Positions 1 through 9,073 of a stretch of DNA of 64,000 nt are shown piece by piece (position 1 is the first letter of the stretch; each line of letters begins with the position of its first letter). The notes under the pieces are model-generated. The model was given only the letters and a program-made list of their open reading frames with translations. It did no database searches and was not told the DNA's origin. This DNA comes from Sinorhizobium mexicanum (GTDB lineage: Bacteria > Pseudomonadota > Alphaproteobacteria > Rhizobiales > Rhizobiaceae). Both the position numbers and the translations under genes were made by a program. Location: positions 2,753,501 to 2,817,500 of the forward strand of contig NZ_CP041238.1 in the NCBI RefSeq assembly GCF_013488225.1. The letters are read 5' to 3'.

Positions 1-1589
1 GCGTCGCCGATGCTTTCCCCGAACCATTTCGAGTAGTCGCCGCCCCGCAAATGATGCTCCCAGGTCTCGTCGTTGATCCCCTCGGCAATCTGCAGGAAGA
101 TCATCAGGTTGTGGGCGCGCAGGTTCATCTCCTCGTCCGGACCGCGGAAATAGAAGCTCGCCTCCTCGTCCAGATGGCCTTCGGCATATTTCAGCGTGTG
201 GCGCTTCCGGACCTGCCGCGGCTTTTCAATCCGGATATGCCGCACGGGCGCGGCGCTCGATCGCGGCCAGAAAAGAACCTCATCGTGCGCCGGCGCCTCG
301 TCAAGACAGTCCGGCGGCGCTTCTTCTTGAACCGCGCAAACAGCTTGGATCGCCTCGCGCGCCTTCGGACCGAGTGCCGCGACGGCAGTGACTGCCGCAA
401 GCACGTCCGGAGAAACGGACTCCGGATGAACGGTGATCATGATCATGCCCGAACGATCGTCCGCCAGAGCGAGCGAGGCGCTGTCGCGTGACGCCGGCAG
501 GGCGAGATGCGCCTCGTCGATGACCAGCCAGTGCGGCCTGCCTGTCTTGGCGCGAAAGGCAGAAAGGGCCGGCATCAGCTCGGCGAAGAACGCCGGGCGT
601 TCCTCGACTTCAAGACCGAGGGCATTGATCACGACATTGTTGTCCGGATTGGCGAGGAGTTCCACGACCTCGCCGTCGGTGGGCGGCACCAGATTGCTGC
701 CCGCGGTCACGGTACCTTCGAGCCCCTCATAGTCGCCTTCCGCATCGAAGACGCAGAACTGTGAACGCCGCTCCTGCAGCCGCTCCGAAAGCGCCGTCAC
801 CAGCCTCGACTTGCCGCTGCCGGAGCTTCCGGCAATCAGCAGCACGTCGCGCGGCCCGATTTCCACTGCCCCGTCGCCATCCTCGCCGATCGGAACCCGG
901 TGCCGCTCGTTGATGCAAAGCGCGTGGTCGCGTTCGATGATCGCCGCGATCAACTCCTCGACGCCTTCGCCGCGCGCGCCGACGAGCACGAGATCGGCGG
1001 TATCCTTCAGCGCCGGCAGGGCATTTGCCACCGCAGCACCGCAACCGGCCGTCCGCAGCAGCGCGTGATCGTTCTCGGCATCGCCGACAGCCACGACGTT
1101 CAGGAAGGAAAGCTGCATCTCCTCGAGTGCAGATTTGAGCCCGGTCGCCTTGTTGACGCCGGTCGGAAGCACCATCACCGCACCCTTGTTGAAAATGATC
1201 TCGAGTTCGAGACCCAGTTCGTTGATCGCTTCGAGCGCGGCAGCCTGATGTGGCTCCCAGGTGGCGACGACAGAACGCCCGACCGATATGTCGTCGACGC
1301 CCTTCTGCCGCAGGCGTTCGACAAATTCCGGCGGCGGCGCCGGGGCGACCGGCTTCTCTTCCTCGCTGTCGGGCGAATAAAGCAAGGCGCCGTTCTCGAC
1401 GACGATCTTGTCGAACAGGTCCGTGTGAGGAAAGACCCGCTTCAAATCCGGCAGCTCACGCCCGGTGACGAGCAGCAGCCTGCGCCCGGTCTCCTTCAGT
1501 CTCTTCAAGGCCTCAAGCGTTTCCTGCCGAACCACGCCGTCCTCTGCCAGCGTGCCGTCATAATCTGTCGCAAGGGCCATGAGATACAT
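1..1589 (-). CDS. HAD-family phosphatase fused to a P-loop ATPase (3' end beyond window)
   Basis: The reading frame stays open to the left edge, so only about 529 residues are visible. The N-terminal ~220 residues are a Cof-type HAD phosphatase: nucleophile motif DYDGT (D9, D11), motif II VTGR, the Lys region NKATGL and the acidic motif GDAENDHALL. A second domain follows with Walker A GSSGSGKS (about 810-840) and a Walker B-like WLVIDEAH, giving a FtsK/HerA-like ATPase look. Cytosolic, with no signal peptide. The start is the ATG at 1589 (MYLMALATDYDGT); an in-frame ATG at 1580 is possible. Fusions of these two domains exist in rhizobia, but I know no assigned substrate or role, and the ATPase subfamily is an inference. 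Confidence 0.8.
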   Translation of the reverse strand, partial: MYLMALATDYDGTLAEDGVVRQETLEALKRLKETGRRLLLVTGRELPDLKRVFPHTDLFDKIVVENGALLYSPDSEEEKPVAPAPPPEFVERLRQKGVDDISVGRSVVATWEPHQAAALEAINELGLELEIIFNKGAVMVLPTGVNKATGLKSALEEMQLSFLNVVAVGDAENDHALLRTAGCGAAVANALPALKDTADLVLVGARGEGVEELIAAIIERDHALCINERHRVPIGEDGDGAVEIGPRDVLLIAGSSGSGKSRLVTALSERLQERRSQFCVFDAEGDYEGLEGTVTAGSNLVPPTDGEVVELLANPDNNVVINALGLEVEERPAFFAELMPALSAFRAKTGRPHWLVIDEAHLALPASRDSASLALADDRSGMIMITVHPESVSPDVLAAVTAVAALGPKAREAIQAVCAVQEEAPPDCLDEAPAHDEVLFWPRSSAAPVRHIRIEKPRQVRKRHTLKYAEGHLDEEASFYFRGPDEEMNLRAHNLMIFLQIAEGINDETWEHHLRGGDYSKWFGESIGD

Positions 1590-1691
1590 GTGCGCGCCGC
1601 CTCTGTTGGTGGCGGTGCGCACGGTTCCTCCCGGCCGCCGCCATTTTCGTGCTGCTGAGAGGAACGTGCAGGCCCGGTGCTGGTTCCCTGG

Positions 1692-1800
1692 CTACAGCGC
1701 CGCGCGTCTTGTAAGACGCGCAAAGGATGCTGCAGCACTTTGGACTACTGCATGCTTTTGTCCTTAAATCGGCTACGACTTAAGGAAAACATGCAGTAGA
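1692..1800. repeat. Rhizobial composite palindromic intergenic repeat, copy 1
   Basis: Two linked palindromes: GCGCGTCTTGTAAGACGCGC, then a larger one with arms CTGCATG...CCTTAAAT and ACTTAAGG...CATGCAG. The same two-part layout recurs at 10051-10132 and 10370-10475, and the second half alone at 23757-23814. It lies between the divergent-free ends of the HAD gene promoter and the GST gene. Dispersed repeat by internal comparison; the published family name is uncertain to me. Confidence 0.75.
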
Positions 1801-1839
1801 CCTTAAGTCCGATACGTGAGGAACAGAGCGAGGCGTCGC

Positions 1840-2448
1840 TCAAGCATTCCAGCTCGGCCGGCTCCTGACCCGCTCGTTCCAGCGCTTCACATTCTCGAGC
1901 GAATCCGGGATTTCCATGCCGAAGGCTTCGCCCAGCCAACCGCAGACGCCGGCGGTAATGTCGGCGATCGAAAAATGCTCGCCGGCGAGGAATGGCCGGC
2001 CATCGGCAAGCTCGCGATCGAGCCAGGCCCATTTCGTCGGCGCCGCCTTGCGCTCGGTTTCCGCGAAGGCCGGAAACTGCGCCAGGCGATCCTTGAAGAA
2101 GTCTTCGGTGTGGAGCGCGACATTGCCGATGGTCGTGAAGATCACCAGTTCCGCCCGCCGGTTCCACATCTCGACCTTGGCGCGGCTGACGGCATCGGTG
2201 CCGAAGAGCGGCGGCTCGGGATGCGTCTCCTCGAGATACCGGCAGATCGCCACGCTCTCGGTGATGATCGTGCCGTCATCGAGCGCCAGCACCGGGATCT
2301 GTCCGAGCGAATTGAGCTTAAGGAAGTCCGGCGCCCTGTGCTCGCCCTTAAAGAAATCGATGTCCACCATCGGCAGTGTGATGCCCTTTTCCGCCATGAA
2401 GATGCGCACGCGATAGGAATTCGGGCCGATGCCCTGGTAGAGCTTCAT
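1840..2448 (-). CDS. Glutathione S-transferase family protein
   Basis: 202 residues, the usual GST length. The N-terminal thioredoxin-like half begins MKLYQGIGPNSYRVRIFMAEKG and carries the GSH-binding NSLGQIPVL (cis-Pro) and TESVAICRYLEE segments; the helical C-terminal half contains the N-capping box FSIADITAG. The frame extends upstream, but the ATG at 2448 is chosen because AGGGAGGAAACA sits directly before it and the GST fold starts there. Catalysis would be glutathione conjugation or a related thiol reaction in the cytosol; the substrate is not evident. It stands alone, one of three GST-fold genes in the window. Confidence 0.88.
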   Translation of the reverse strand: MKLYQGIGPNSYRVRIFMAEKGITLPMVDIDFFKGEHRAPDFLKLNSLGQIPVLALDDGTIITESVAICRYLEETHPEPPLFGTDAVSRAKVEMWNRRAELVIFTTIGNVALHTEDFFKDRLAQFPAFAETERKAAPTKWAWLDRELADGRPFLAGEHFSIADITAGVCGWLGEAFGMEIPDSLENVKRWNERVRSRPSWNA

Positions 2449-2632
2449 TGTTTCCTCCCTTGTTTGGTCAAGTACCCGCATTATCGCATCATTGATTGCA
2501 AATAGCAACCAGTTACCTTTTTGATCCAGTATCAGCGATCGAGGCTCCATCCTCACGTCATCACGGACGGGCCGTTCCATCATCGTCGGCTGACCATCCG
2601 TATCTCCGCGTCAGGCTCAAAACCTACCCACT

Positions 2633-2736
2633 CCGTCATCCTCGGGCTTGACCCGAGGATCCAAACGCAAGGCATTCAAAACGCTGCCAATAAAATCCCT
2701 TGATGATGAATCCTCGGGTCAAGCCCGAGGATGACG
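2633..2736. repeat. Inverted pair of CCTCGGGCTTGACCCGAGG elements
   Basis: The unit GTCATCCTCGGGCTTGACC runs forward at about 2633-2664 and its reverse complement at 2708-2736. Each copy is itself a hairpin (CCTCGGG/CCCGAGG), and the pair flanks about 45 bases. Further copies lie at 18981-19020, 19121-19151, 19201-19230, 25471-25505 and 25546-25582, always intergenic. Confidence 0.85.
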
Positions 2737-2802
2737 ACAGGAGAGATCATGCACCTGCTTGCGGCACCCTCTCGCAACCAGGCCTGGCACCCAGCGCCAA
2801 CC

Positions 2803-3858
2803 TCAAAGCCGCCAGCCGCCCGCGATCACGAACGGCACCGCCTGCCCCTCCGCGATCGCCACGCTGCTGAAGGCCTTCAGGCGCTGGCCGTCGGGAAGCG
2901 CGAGGTCGAGTGCGAAACGCTCTCCTTCGAAGATGCACGACACGACCCGCATCCGAACGCCGTCGGTGCCGCGGTGGACGTGTTCCGGCCGCACAAGCAC
3001 ATCGGCAAGCGGCACATCGGCAACCGGCCCGCCGGCCGCGCCCATGGCATCACGCGGCCCGAGCGCCTCGCGCAGCACAGGCCAGCCGAGCTGCCGCTCC
3101 CCGGTCTCCGCCAGCGGCAGCCGCAAAATGCTGCCGCGGCCGATCAGGCCGCCGACGACGCGGCCCTCGGGCCTGGCGTAAATCTCCGCCGGCGACGCCA
3201 CCTGCAGGAGCCGGCCTTCCGACATCACCGCGACGTCGGTCGCAAGCGCCATCGCCTCCGCCTGGTCGTGGGTGACGTAGACCATGGTGGCGCCGGAGCG
3301 CTCGTGGAAGGCGCGGAACGTCTCCTCCATCGCCTTCCTCAGATGCTGGTCGAGATTGGCGAGCGGCTCGTCGAGCAGCACCACATCCGGCTGCGTGACG
3401 AGGCAGCGGGCGAGCGCCACCCGCTGGCGCTGGCCGCCGGAAAGTGCCGACGGCCTCCGCTCGGCAAAGTCGGTGAGTTTGACAAGCGACAGCGCCTCGC
3501 CCACGAGTTTCCGCCAGGCCGCACCGGAAATGCCCCTCACCTTCAAGGGATAGCCGACATTCTCCGCGACCGTCATGTGCGGCCAGAGCGCGTAGGACTG
3601 GAACACCATCGCCATGTTGCGTTTTTCCGGCGGCAGCGCACGCTCGGCATCCGAAAGCCGCCGATCGCCATAGAAGATCGAGCCGTCCGACGGCTGCTCG
3701 AAGCCGGCGATCATCCGGAGCACCGTCGTCTTGCCGCAGCCGGAGGGGCCGAGGAGCGCGAGGAAGGCCTGGCGGCGCAGCGTCAGCGAGACGTCGGCCA
3801 CCGCCGGCCTGCCATTCCCGAAAGACTTGGTGAGGTGATTGAGGATCAGTGGCGCCAC
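2803..3858 (-). CDS. ABC transporter ATP-binding protein, Fbp/Afu type
   Basis: 351 residues. The nucleotide-binding domain fills the first ~240 residues: Walker A GPSGCGKTT, Q-loop MVFQSYALWPH, signature LSGGQRQRVALAR, Walker B DEPLANLD and switch His VTHDQAEAMAL. The ~110-residue tail resembles the TOBE regulatory domain of the MalK/FbpC/PotA class. It powers import by the permease at 3846-5861, whose 3' end it overlaps by 13 bases, giving an operon order binding protein, permease, ATPase. Ferric iron is the classical cargo of this family, but related Afu systems carry sugar phosphates, so the substrate is open. Confidence 0.9.
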   Translation of the reverse strand: MAPLILNHLTKSFGNGRPAVADVSLTLRRQAFLALLGPSGCGKTTVLRMIAGFEQPSDGSIFYGDRRLSDAERALPPEKRNMAMVFQSYALWPHMTVAENVGYPLKVRGISGAAWRKLVGEALSLVKLTDFAERRPSALSGGQRQRVALARCLVTQPDVVLLDEPLANLDQHLRKAMEETFRAFHERSGATMVYVTHDQAEAMALATDVAVMSEGRLLQVASPAEIYARPEGRVVGGLIGRGSILRLPLAETGERQLGWPVLREALGPRDAMGAAGGPVADVPLADVLVRPEHVHRGTDGVRMRVVSCIFEGERFALDLALPDGQRLKAFSSVAIAEGQAVPFVIAGGWRL

Positions 3859-5861
3859 GGCAGCACGCCCTCCGGCAGGTACTTTGCAAAAAATTCCAGC
3901 GCCGCCATCAGCGCGATCACCAGCACGACAACGAGCACCGAGAGCGCCGAGGCGAGATCGGAGGAGCCGCTGTCATCGAGATTGAAGATCGCGACGCCGA
4001 GCGTCTGCGTGCCCGCCGACCAGAGCAGCGCCGAGACCGTCAACTCGTTCGCCGCGATCAGGAAGACGAGGATGACGGAGGCGCCGGCGGCAGGCGCGAT
4101 CAGCGGCAGCAGCACGTCGCGCATGCGGCGGGAAAAGCCCGCCCCGGCAAGCCTTGCCGCCTCCTCGAGCGAGGGGTCCATCTGCAGGAACGCGCTCATC
4201 ACCGGCTTCAGGCTGACGGCGAGGAAGGAGGAGAAATAGGCGGCGAGAATGATCCAGATCGTGCCATAGAGCGACAGGCCGATGAGGGGCAGCGGCGCGG
4301 CGAAGGTGAGGATGAAGGCGACGGCGAGCACGATGCCGGGTAGCGCATAGGGGATCTCGATCAGGATGGCGATAAGATTGGCGAGCGCGCCCGAGCGCCG
4401 CGTCAGGAGATAGGCCGCCGGCACCGTGACGGCGAGCAGCCCGAGCGCCGCGGCCGAGGCGAGGAACAGCGAATTTTTCAGCGCCGTCAGTGTGATCGAC
4501 TGGCGGAACAGGATTTCGCCATAGGCGCTGAGCGACATGGTCTTGAGATTGAGCGGCACGCCATAGGCCGGCACCAGCGAGCTTGCGACGAGCGCCAGCA
4601 GCGGCGCGACCAGCACCAGCGCCAGCACGGCCCAGAGCAGCGCTTCGACTGCGATGCGCAAGCGCCCGAGCGCGAAGGCGGCGCGTGCGCCGGTGTGGCC
4701 GATCAGGCGATAGTCGCGGCCGGAAAGTGCCCGCTGCTGCACGAGAAGCCCGCCGGCGGAGATCGCCGCAATCAGCGTGGAAATCAGCGCGATCTCGCCG
4801 AAGGTGGCGGCGCCAAAACTCGCGAGCCGGCTGAAGATCAGCGTCGGCAAGGTCTCGATCCCGGCGGGAATGCCGAGGATCGCCGGAATGCCGAAATTGC
4901 CGATGCCGGAGACGAAGGCGATCGCCCCGCCGGCAATCAGTCCCGGAAGCCCAAGCGGCAGCACGATGTCGCGAAAAACCCGCAGCGGGCCGGCGCCCGC
5001 AAGCCGCGCCGCCTCGATGCCGTCGCGCGGGCTCGCCGCAAGCCCGGCTTTCAGCGCCAGGAAGACGAGCGGCGCATGCTGCACGCCGAGGAGCAGCGCG
5101 ATGCCGGAAAGGGAATAGAGCGGCTGCGGGCTGCCGAGCGGCGGCGCAAGCCCGAGCGTCTTCAAAAGCGGGCTCGCCGGCCCGGACATCTCGACCCAGG
5201 CAAGCGCCGTCACCTGCGGCGGGATCATCATCGGCAGCATGAAGGCGAAGCTTAAGGTGAGCTTGCCCCTGATGTCGGTGAGCGCCACCGCGAAGGCGAA
5301 GAGCGAACCGAGGAGAAGCGAGACGACCATGCCGCCGGTGGCGGTGACGAGCGTGTTGCGGAGCGCCGCGAAGGTCGCCGGCTCGAAGATCAGCCGCGCC
5401 GCCTCACCGCCGACAAGTCCGCTCAAACCCGCCCCGGCCAGACGGGCGAGCGGCAAGACGGAAAGCAGGAGCACGGCACCAAGCACGAAGGGCAGCAGCC
5501 AGGCCGGCTCGCCGGACACTGATCCCCGCCTTAGCGAGCGGAAGGTGAACCACCGCCCTGCCCGGCCGCCGCGCGGCACCTTAGCCTTGGGGAAACCATC
5601 CTCCGTAACGTGAGGCATCGCCGGCAGCTCGACGCCGCGCAGCGTCCGCGTCAATGCGTCCGGCAGCTTTGCGGAAGCGGTTTGGGGAGGCAGGCTTTCC
5701 GCCGCCTCCCCGCCGCCGAAGAAAAACCGCAATGGGCCGAACCGCCGCGCCCTGGACAAAAAGCGTCGAGGCGGCTCCAGAAACCCGGCGCCGCCTTCCG
5801 CATCAGCTTCCGCCGGCGCGCTTGAGCGCCGGCTGCGGGCGATCTCGTCCGCTCGTGTCAT
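3846..5861 (-). CDS. Fused two-domain ABC permease, FbpB/AfuB type
   Basis: 671 residues with two tandem permease domains, the FbpB architecture. Each half carries an EAA loop for ATPase docking: EAARLAGAGPLRVFRDIVLP and EEAARLAGAGFSRRMRDVLLP (shown in part), each in about six membrane helices. The ATG at 5861 lies seven bases after the binding-protein stop; no strong ribosome site is visible. The first ~118 residues before the first helix (GEPAWLLPFVLG) are Arg/Pro/Gly-rich, hydrophilic and unlike a permease, so the true start could be internal, for example the ATG at 5618. It forms the channel for the importer encoded on either side. Confidence 0.87.
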   Translation of the reverse strand: MTRADEIARSRRSSAPAEADAEGGAGFLEPPRRFLSRARRFGPLRFFFGGGEAAESLPPQTASAKLPDALTRTLRGVELPAMPHVTEDGFPKAKVPRGGRAGRWFTFRSLRRGSVSGEPAWLLPFVLGAVLLLSVLPLARLAGAGLSGLVGGEAARLIFEPATFAALRNTLVTATGGMVVSLLLGSLFAFAVALTDIRGKLTLSFAFMLPMMIPPQVTALAWVEMSGPASPLLKTLGLAPPLGSPQPLYSLSGIALLLGVQHAPLVFLALKAGLAASPRDGIEAARLAGAGPLRVFRDIVLPLGLPGLIAGGAIAFVSGIGNFGIPAILGIPAGIETLPTLIFSRLASFGAATFGEIALISTLIAAISAGGLLVQQRALSGRDYRLIGHTGARAAFALGRLRIAVEALLWAVLALVLVAPLLALVASSLVPAYGVPLNLKTMSLSAYGEILFRQSITLTALKNSLFLASAAALGLLAVTVPAAYLLTRRSGALANLIAILIEIPYALPGIVLAVAFILTFAAPLPLIGLSLYGTIWIILAAYFSSFLAVSLKPVMSAFLQMDPSLEEAARLAGAGFSRRMRDVLLPLIAPAAGASVILVFLIAANELTVSALLWSAGTQTLGVAIFNLDDSGSSDLASALSVLVVVLVIALMAALEFFAKYLPEGVLPWRH

Positions 5862-5868
5862 CAGGCGA

Positions 5869-6849
5869 TCAGTTCGTCCCGAAAATGCCGGAGAAGGTCT
5901 TGAGATCCGTTTCGGAATTCTTGACCGCCGCGGCGGCATCGACCGGCAGCACCTTGATCGTCTCGCGGGCCGGATAGCCTTCCGGCAGCGCCACGCCGTT
6001 GCGGGCCGGGATATAGCCCATCTTCACCGCCACCTTCTGGCCTTCCTCGGAGATGAGAAAGTCGACGAATTTCTTCGCGGCGTCGACGTTCTTCGCGGTC
6101 TTCAAAATGCCGACCGGCTCGGTGACGGCGGAAACGCCCTCGGCCGGGAAGACAAACTCCACCGGCGCGCCCTTGGCCTTCTCGCGGATCGCCATGAAAT
6201 CGACGAGCATGCCATAGGCCTTCTCGCCGGTCGCGACCGCCTTCAACACGCCGCCATTGCCGCCGGCGGCCGTCGCGCCGTTTTCGGCGAGCGCCTTGTA
6301 ATAATCCCAGCCGAGGCCGGGAATGGTGGCGAGCGTCTCGGCATGAATCAGCGCCGCCCCGGAGGTAAGCGGGCTCGGCATGGTGACGAGGCCCTTTGCC
6401 TCGGGCTTGGCAAGATCCTGCCAGCCTTCCGGCTTCATCTCAGCAGACGTGTTGTAGACGATGCCGGTGGTGATCATCTTGGTCGAATAATAGGCTCCAT
6501 CCGCATCGTAGAGCGCAGCATCATAGCCCGCCGCCTCGGGCGACTTGTAGGGAAGCAGATGCCCGCCCTCCTTCAGCCGCTGCATCGTCACCGTATCGGC
6601 GATCAGAAGCACGTCCGCCACCGGATTGCCCGCCTCGATCTCGGCCATCAGCTTGGCCATGATCTTCGTCGTCCCCTCGCGCACCCACTCGACCTCGACG
6701 CCCGGGTTCGCCGCCTTGAACGCATCCACCGTCGCCTGCGCATCCTCGTTCGGCTGGCTGGTATAAAGCACCAGGCTTTCGGCATAAGCCGCGGTGGACA
6801 TGAGACCGGCGACGGCTGCTGCGGCAACGGCGGAGAGAAGCGTTTTCAT
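5869..6849 (-). CDS. Periplasmic substrate-binding protein of an Fbp/Afu-type importer
   Basis: 326 residues with a Sec signal peptide (MKTLLSAVAAAAVAGLMSTAAYA, cleavage near A23). The mature protein opens ESLVLYTSQPNEDAQ and continues as a type II periplasmic binding protein of the iron/spermidine/thiosulfate cluster, with GAYYSTKMITTGIVYN in the region where ferric-binding members place Tyr ligands. Start ATG at 6849, preceded by GAGGGCAAATCC. First gene of the three-gene importer operon. Iron is the default annotation; sugar-phosphate or phosphonate-related ligands are real alternatives in this family. Confidence 0.88.
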   Translation of the reverse strand: MKTLLSAVAAAAVAGLMSTAAYAESLVLYTSQPNEDAQATVDAFKAANPGVEVEWVREGTTKIMAKLMAEIEAGNPVADVLLIADTVTMQRLKEGGHLLPYKSPEAAGYDAALYDADGAYYSTKMITTGIVYNTSAEMKPEGWQDLAKPEAKGLVTMPSPLTSGAALIHAETLATIPGLGWDYYKALAENGATAAGGNGGVLKAVATGEKAYGMLVDFMAIREKAKGAPVEFVFPAEGVSAVTEPVGILKTAKNVDAAKKFVDFLISEEGQKVAVKMGYIPARNGVALPEGYPARETIKVLPVDAAAAVKNSETDLKTFSGIFGTN

Positions 6850-7006
6850 GGATTTGCCCTCGGTGGGAGAAAGATCGCGCCGAGGGATAGAGCGGGTGTT
6901 TTACAGGGGTGTGACAGGAGGGCGGGAGCGGGTGACAAGCTTTGCAGTCGTCATCGCGCGAGTGCGGTGCAGCGTGCGCGACCACTTTCACTTGAGATGA
7001 TCAATA

Positions 7007-7906
7007 TCAATCGGGAATATGCTCCATGATGATTTGCGTGTGCAGCATCGGCGCTTCGGATCCGAAATAGGTTTCCAGCAGCGGTAGAAAATCCTCCGAC
7101 ATATAGAACTCCGTCAACGCACGATCGGCCAGCAAGCGGAAGTCGGCGTCGTCGCGCGGCAGGGCTATCGCATAGGGTTCATGCGTAAACAGCCGATCGC
7201 CGATATGGAGCGAGGACGGATCGCGCGCCCGCTTGGCCAGGCTGATGAGCAACACCTGATCGGCGATATAGGCATCGATCTTGTGATCCTCCAGCGCCGC
7301 AAGCCCTTCCTCGTGCGTTTCGAAATCGGCAAGCTTCGTCTCCGACACCTGGGTTGCCAATGCCTCGCGCAGCGTTGTTCCCGTTGTCGTGCTCGCACGC
7401 ACTCCGATTACGCGCGTGGATGCGACAGGCTGGTCAACGGAGAGAACAGCAGGCTTATCGATAAAAAGAGTCTGCAGATAGTCAGGCGAATCTTTGCGGA
7501 GCAGCGCGGTCGCTCCCGTAAGAAAGATCGGTTGTGAGAAGTCGACGATTTCTCGCCTCTTCAAATTGACGGTGATCGCACCGCAAAGCAGATCGACCTG
7601 TCCATTTTTCACTGCATCGAAGCCGTTAGCGAGCGTCATCTCAATGTATTCGCGCTCCAGTTGCGGCACCTGATGCTCTATTTCATCGACGATCTTGCCA
7701 CACAGGTCGATGGCATATCCCACCGGATCGGCGCCCGGCTTGGTGGAGGAAAAGGGCGCCTCATCGGCGATGTAGCCGATGCGCACGCTGCCGCGCTGGG
7801 TGAGCGTGTCGAGCGTCGCAGCGCCTGCCGCGGCAGCGGAAAGCCAAAGGACAACATTCGCCAGCAGAAATCGTCTCATGCACTTTGCCATGGGCATGAA
7901 CCTCAT
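7007..7906 (-). CDS. Orphan amino-acid-type ABC binding protein (SBP family 3)
   Basis: Up to 299 residues: signal sequence (MRRFLLANVVLWLSAAAAGAA), then RGSVRIGYIADEAPFSS and the family 3 signature region VDLLCGAITVNLKRREIVDF. These proteins bind amino acids or small organic acids in the periplasm. Four Met codons lie close together (7906, 7897, 7891, 7879); a GGAG sits before the first and GATGAGG before the second, so the exact start is uncertain. No permease or ATPase gene is nearby, so it either serves a transporter elsewhere or acts as a sensor-type binding protein. Confidence 0.83.
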   Translation of the reverse strand: MRFMPMAKCMRRFLLANVVLWLSAAAAGAATLDTLTQRGSVRIGYIADEAPFSSTKPGADPVGYAIDLCGKIVDEIEHQVPQLEREYIEMTLANGFDAVKNGQVDLLCGAITVNLKRREIVDFSQPIFLTGATALLRKDSPDYLQTLFIDKPAVLSVDQPVASTRVIGVRASTTTGTTLREALATQVSETKLADFETHEEGLAALEDHKIDAYIADQVLLISLAKRARDPSSLHIGDRLFTHEPYAIALPRDDADFRLLADRALTEFYMSEDFLPLLETYFGSEAPMLHTQIIMEHIPD

Positions 7907-8146
7907 CTCCGAAGAAAACGGGGCGATCTAAAAGGCGTACGCGCAGATTATGGGCCGTCCGCCATTTGTCAACTGAACGCGCCTCGCTCCCGGTGGAACT
8001 GAAATGCCATACTTGCACTGCGTTCGGGATCGGATCGATGTGTGAAGAACCGTTGAGCGCCATTGTAGGGTGGATGGGTGACCGCTTATGGCACTATTGT
8101 GCGTGGCACGATTCAGCGCTGTATTCGCCGACCGAGGTAAACAATA

Positions 8147-8563
8147 TTGCACACAATCCGCATCGCCGCCGCCTTGCTACTCCGCCCCGACGGGCAAACG
8201 CTCCTCGTGCGCAAGCGCGGGGCGAGCGCCTTCATGCAGCCGGGTGGAAAGATCGGCCCCGGTGAAACGCCGGATGCGGCCTTGGCCCGGGAACTCAGGG
8301 AAGAGATCGACCTTGACGTCGAGCCGGCGTCGTTCGAGGTCCTGGGTGAGTTCCATGCCGAGGCAGCCAATGAACCGGGACACCGCGTCCATGCGGATGT
8401 CTTCCTCGTCAGGACGGAGCAGGTTCACTTTCACCCCGCGGCCGAGATCGAGGAGGTAAAATGGGTGTCGCCCTTTGACGCCGGCGGGCTGGCGCTCGCG
8501 CCGCTGACCGCGGATCACATCTTTCCGCACTACCGGGAGATGGTCGGGCGCAGCTCCTTATAA
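8147..8563 (+). CDS. Nudix hydrolase
   Basis: 138 residues. The Nudix box is clear: G34, five residues, E40, seven residues, then REL-R-EE-I-D-L (R48-L56), matching GX5EX7REUXEEXGU except that the usual Gly is Asp (D55). Such enzymes hydrolyse nucleoside diphosphates linked to another group, using Mg in the cytosol. The start is TTG at 8147, with GAGG thirteen bases before it; no ATG gives the full first strand. The C-terminal half (PGHRVHADVFLVR...EEVKWVSPFD) is typical of MutT-like members. Monocistronic and divergent from the orphan binding protein; substrate unknown. Confidence 0.85.
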   Translation: MHTIRIAAALLLRPDGQTLLVRKRGASAFMQPGGKIGPGETPDAALARELREEIDLDVEPASFEVLGEFHAEAANEPGHRVHADVFLVRTEQVHFHPAAEIEEVKWVSPFDAGGLALAPLTADHIFPHYREMVGRSSL

Positions 8564-8646
8564 TATTACGACTGTTCCAGCGCCCTTCCCGGATCGTATT
8601 TCCGCGTCCCCAAAACCGGCCTTCCCGATTAAAATCCCCCGGTCCA

Positions 8647-8674
8647 TTGCATATCCGGCAACAGCGTCTATATA
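8647..8674 (+). promoter_or_regulatory. Putative sigma-70 promoter of cspA
   Basis: TTGCAT (8647-8652), 16-base spacer, TATATA (8669-8674). It would start transcription near 8681 and leave a leader of about 120 bases before the cspA ATG, which fits the long structured leaders known for cold-shock genes. Inferred from spacing and position only. Confidence 0.4.
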
Positions 8675-8800
8675 AGGTCCATCGAACATTGCTTGTGACC
8701 TTTGCCTGAGCGCCGACGCGCTCGTCAGATTTCCTCTCAAATATCGATCAAGTCGGATGAATATTCGTCCGGGAACTCCAGCGATTGAAAGGAAATCGTC

Positions 8801-9010
8801 ATGAATTCAGGCACTGTAAAGTGGTTCAACAGCACCAAGGGTTTTGGTTTCATCCAGCCCGACGACGGCACGACGGATGTGTTCGTGCATATTTCTGCCG
8901 TTGAACGCGCCGGAATGCGTTCGCTCGTCGAAGGCCAGAAGGTCAGCTACGACATCGTGCAGGACAGAAGGTCCGGCAAGAGTTCGGCCGACAACCTGCG
9001 CGCCGCGTAA
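8801..9010 (+). CDS. cspA: Cold-shock protein, CspA family
   Basis: 69 residues, the standard single cold-shock domain. Both RNA-binding motifs are present: RNP1 KGFGFI and RNP2 VFVHI, with the conserved opening [20 protein letters not shown]. Binds single-stranded RNA and DNA and acts as an RNA chaperone in the cytosol. ATG at 8801 with AAAGGAAATCGTC before it. It has its own likely promoter and long leader upstream and a good terminator downstream, so it can be expressed alone ahead of the small gene and rpsU that follow. Paralogue number within rhizobial csp families cannot be told from here. Confidence 0.95.
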   Translation: MNSGTVKWFNSTKGFGFIQPDDGTTDVFVHISAVERAGMRSLVEGQKVSYDIVQDRRSGKSSADNLRAA

Positions 9011-9073
9011 TTTGTCATTCGCCGCCGCTGACCACGGATGTACTGGCAGCGGCTGGCGCGGATGACAGGAAGA

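Noticed and set aside
1692..1800. Possible terminator or riboswitch
   Set aside because: The same sequence recurs at three other unrelated places, so it is a repeat rather than a gene-specific element.
2731..4239. 502-codon plus-strand frame
   Set aside because: Antisense to the importer ATPase and permease, which have complete ABC motifs.
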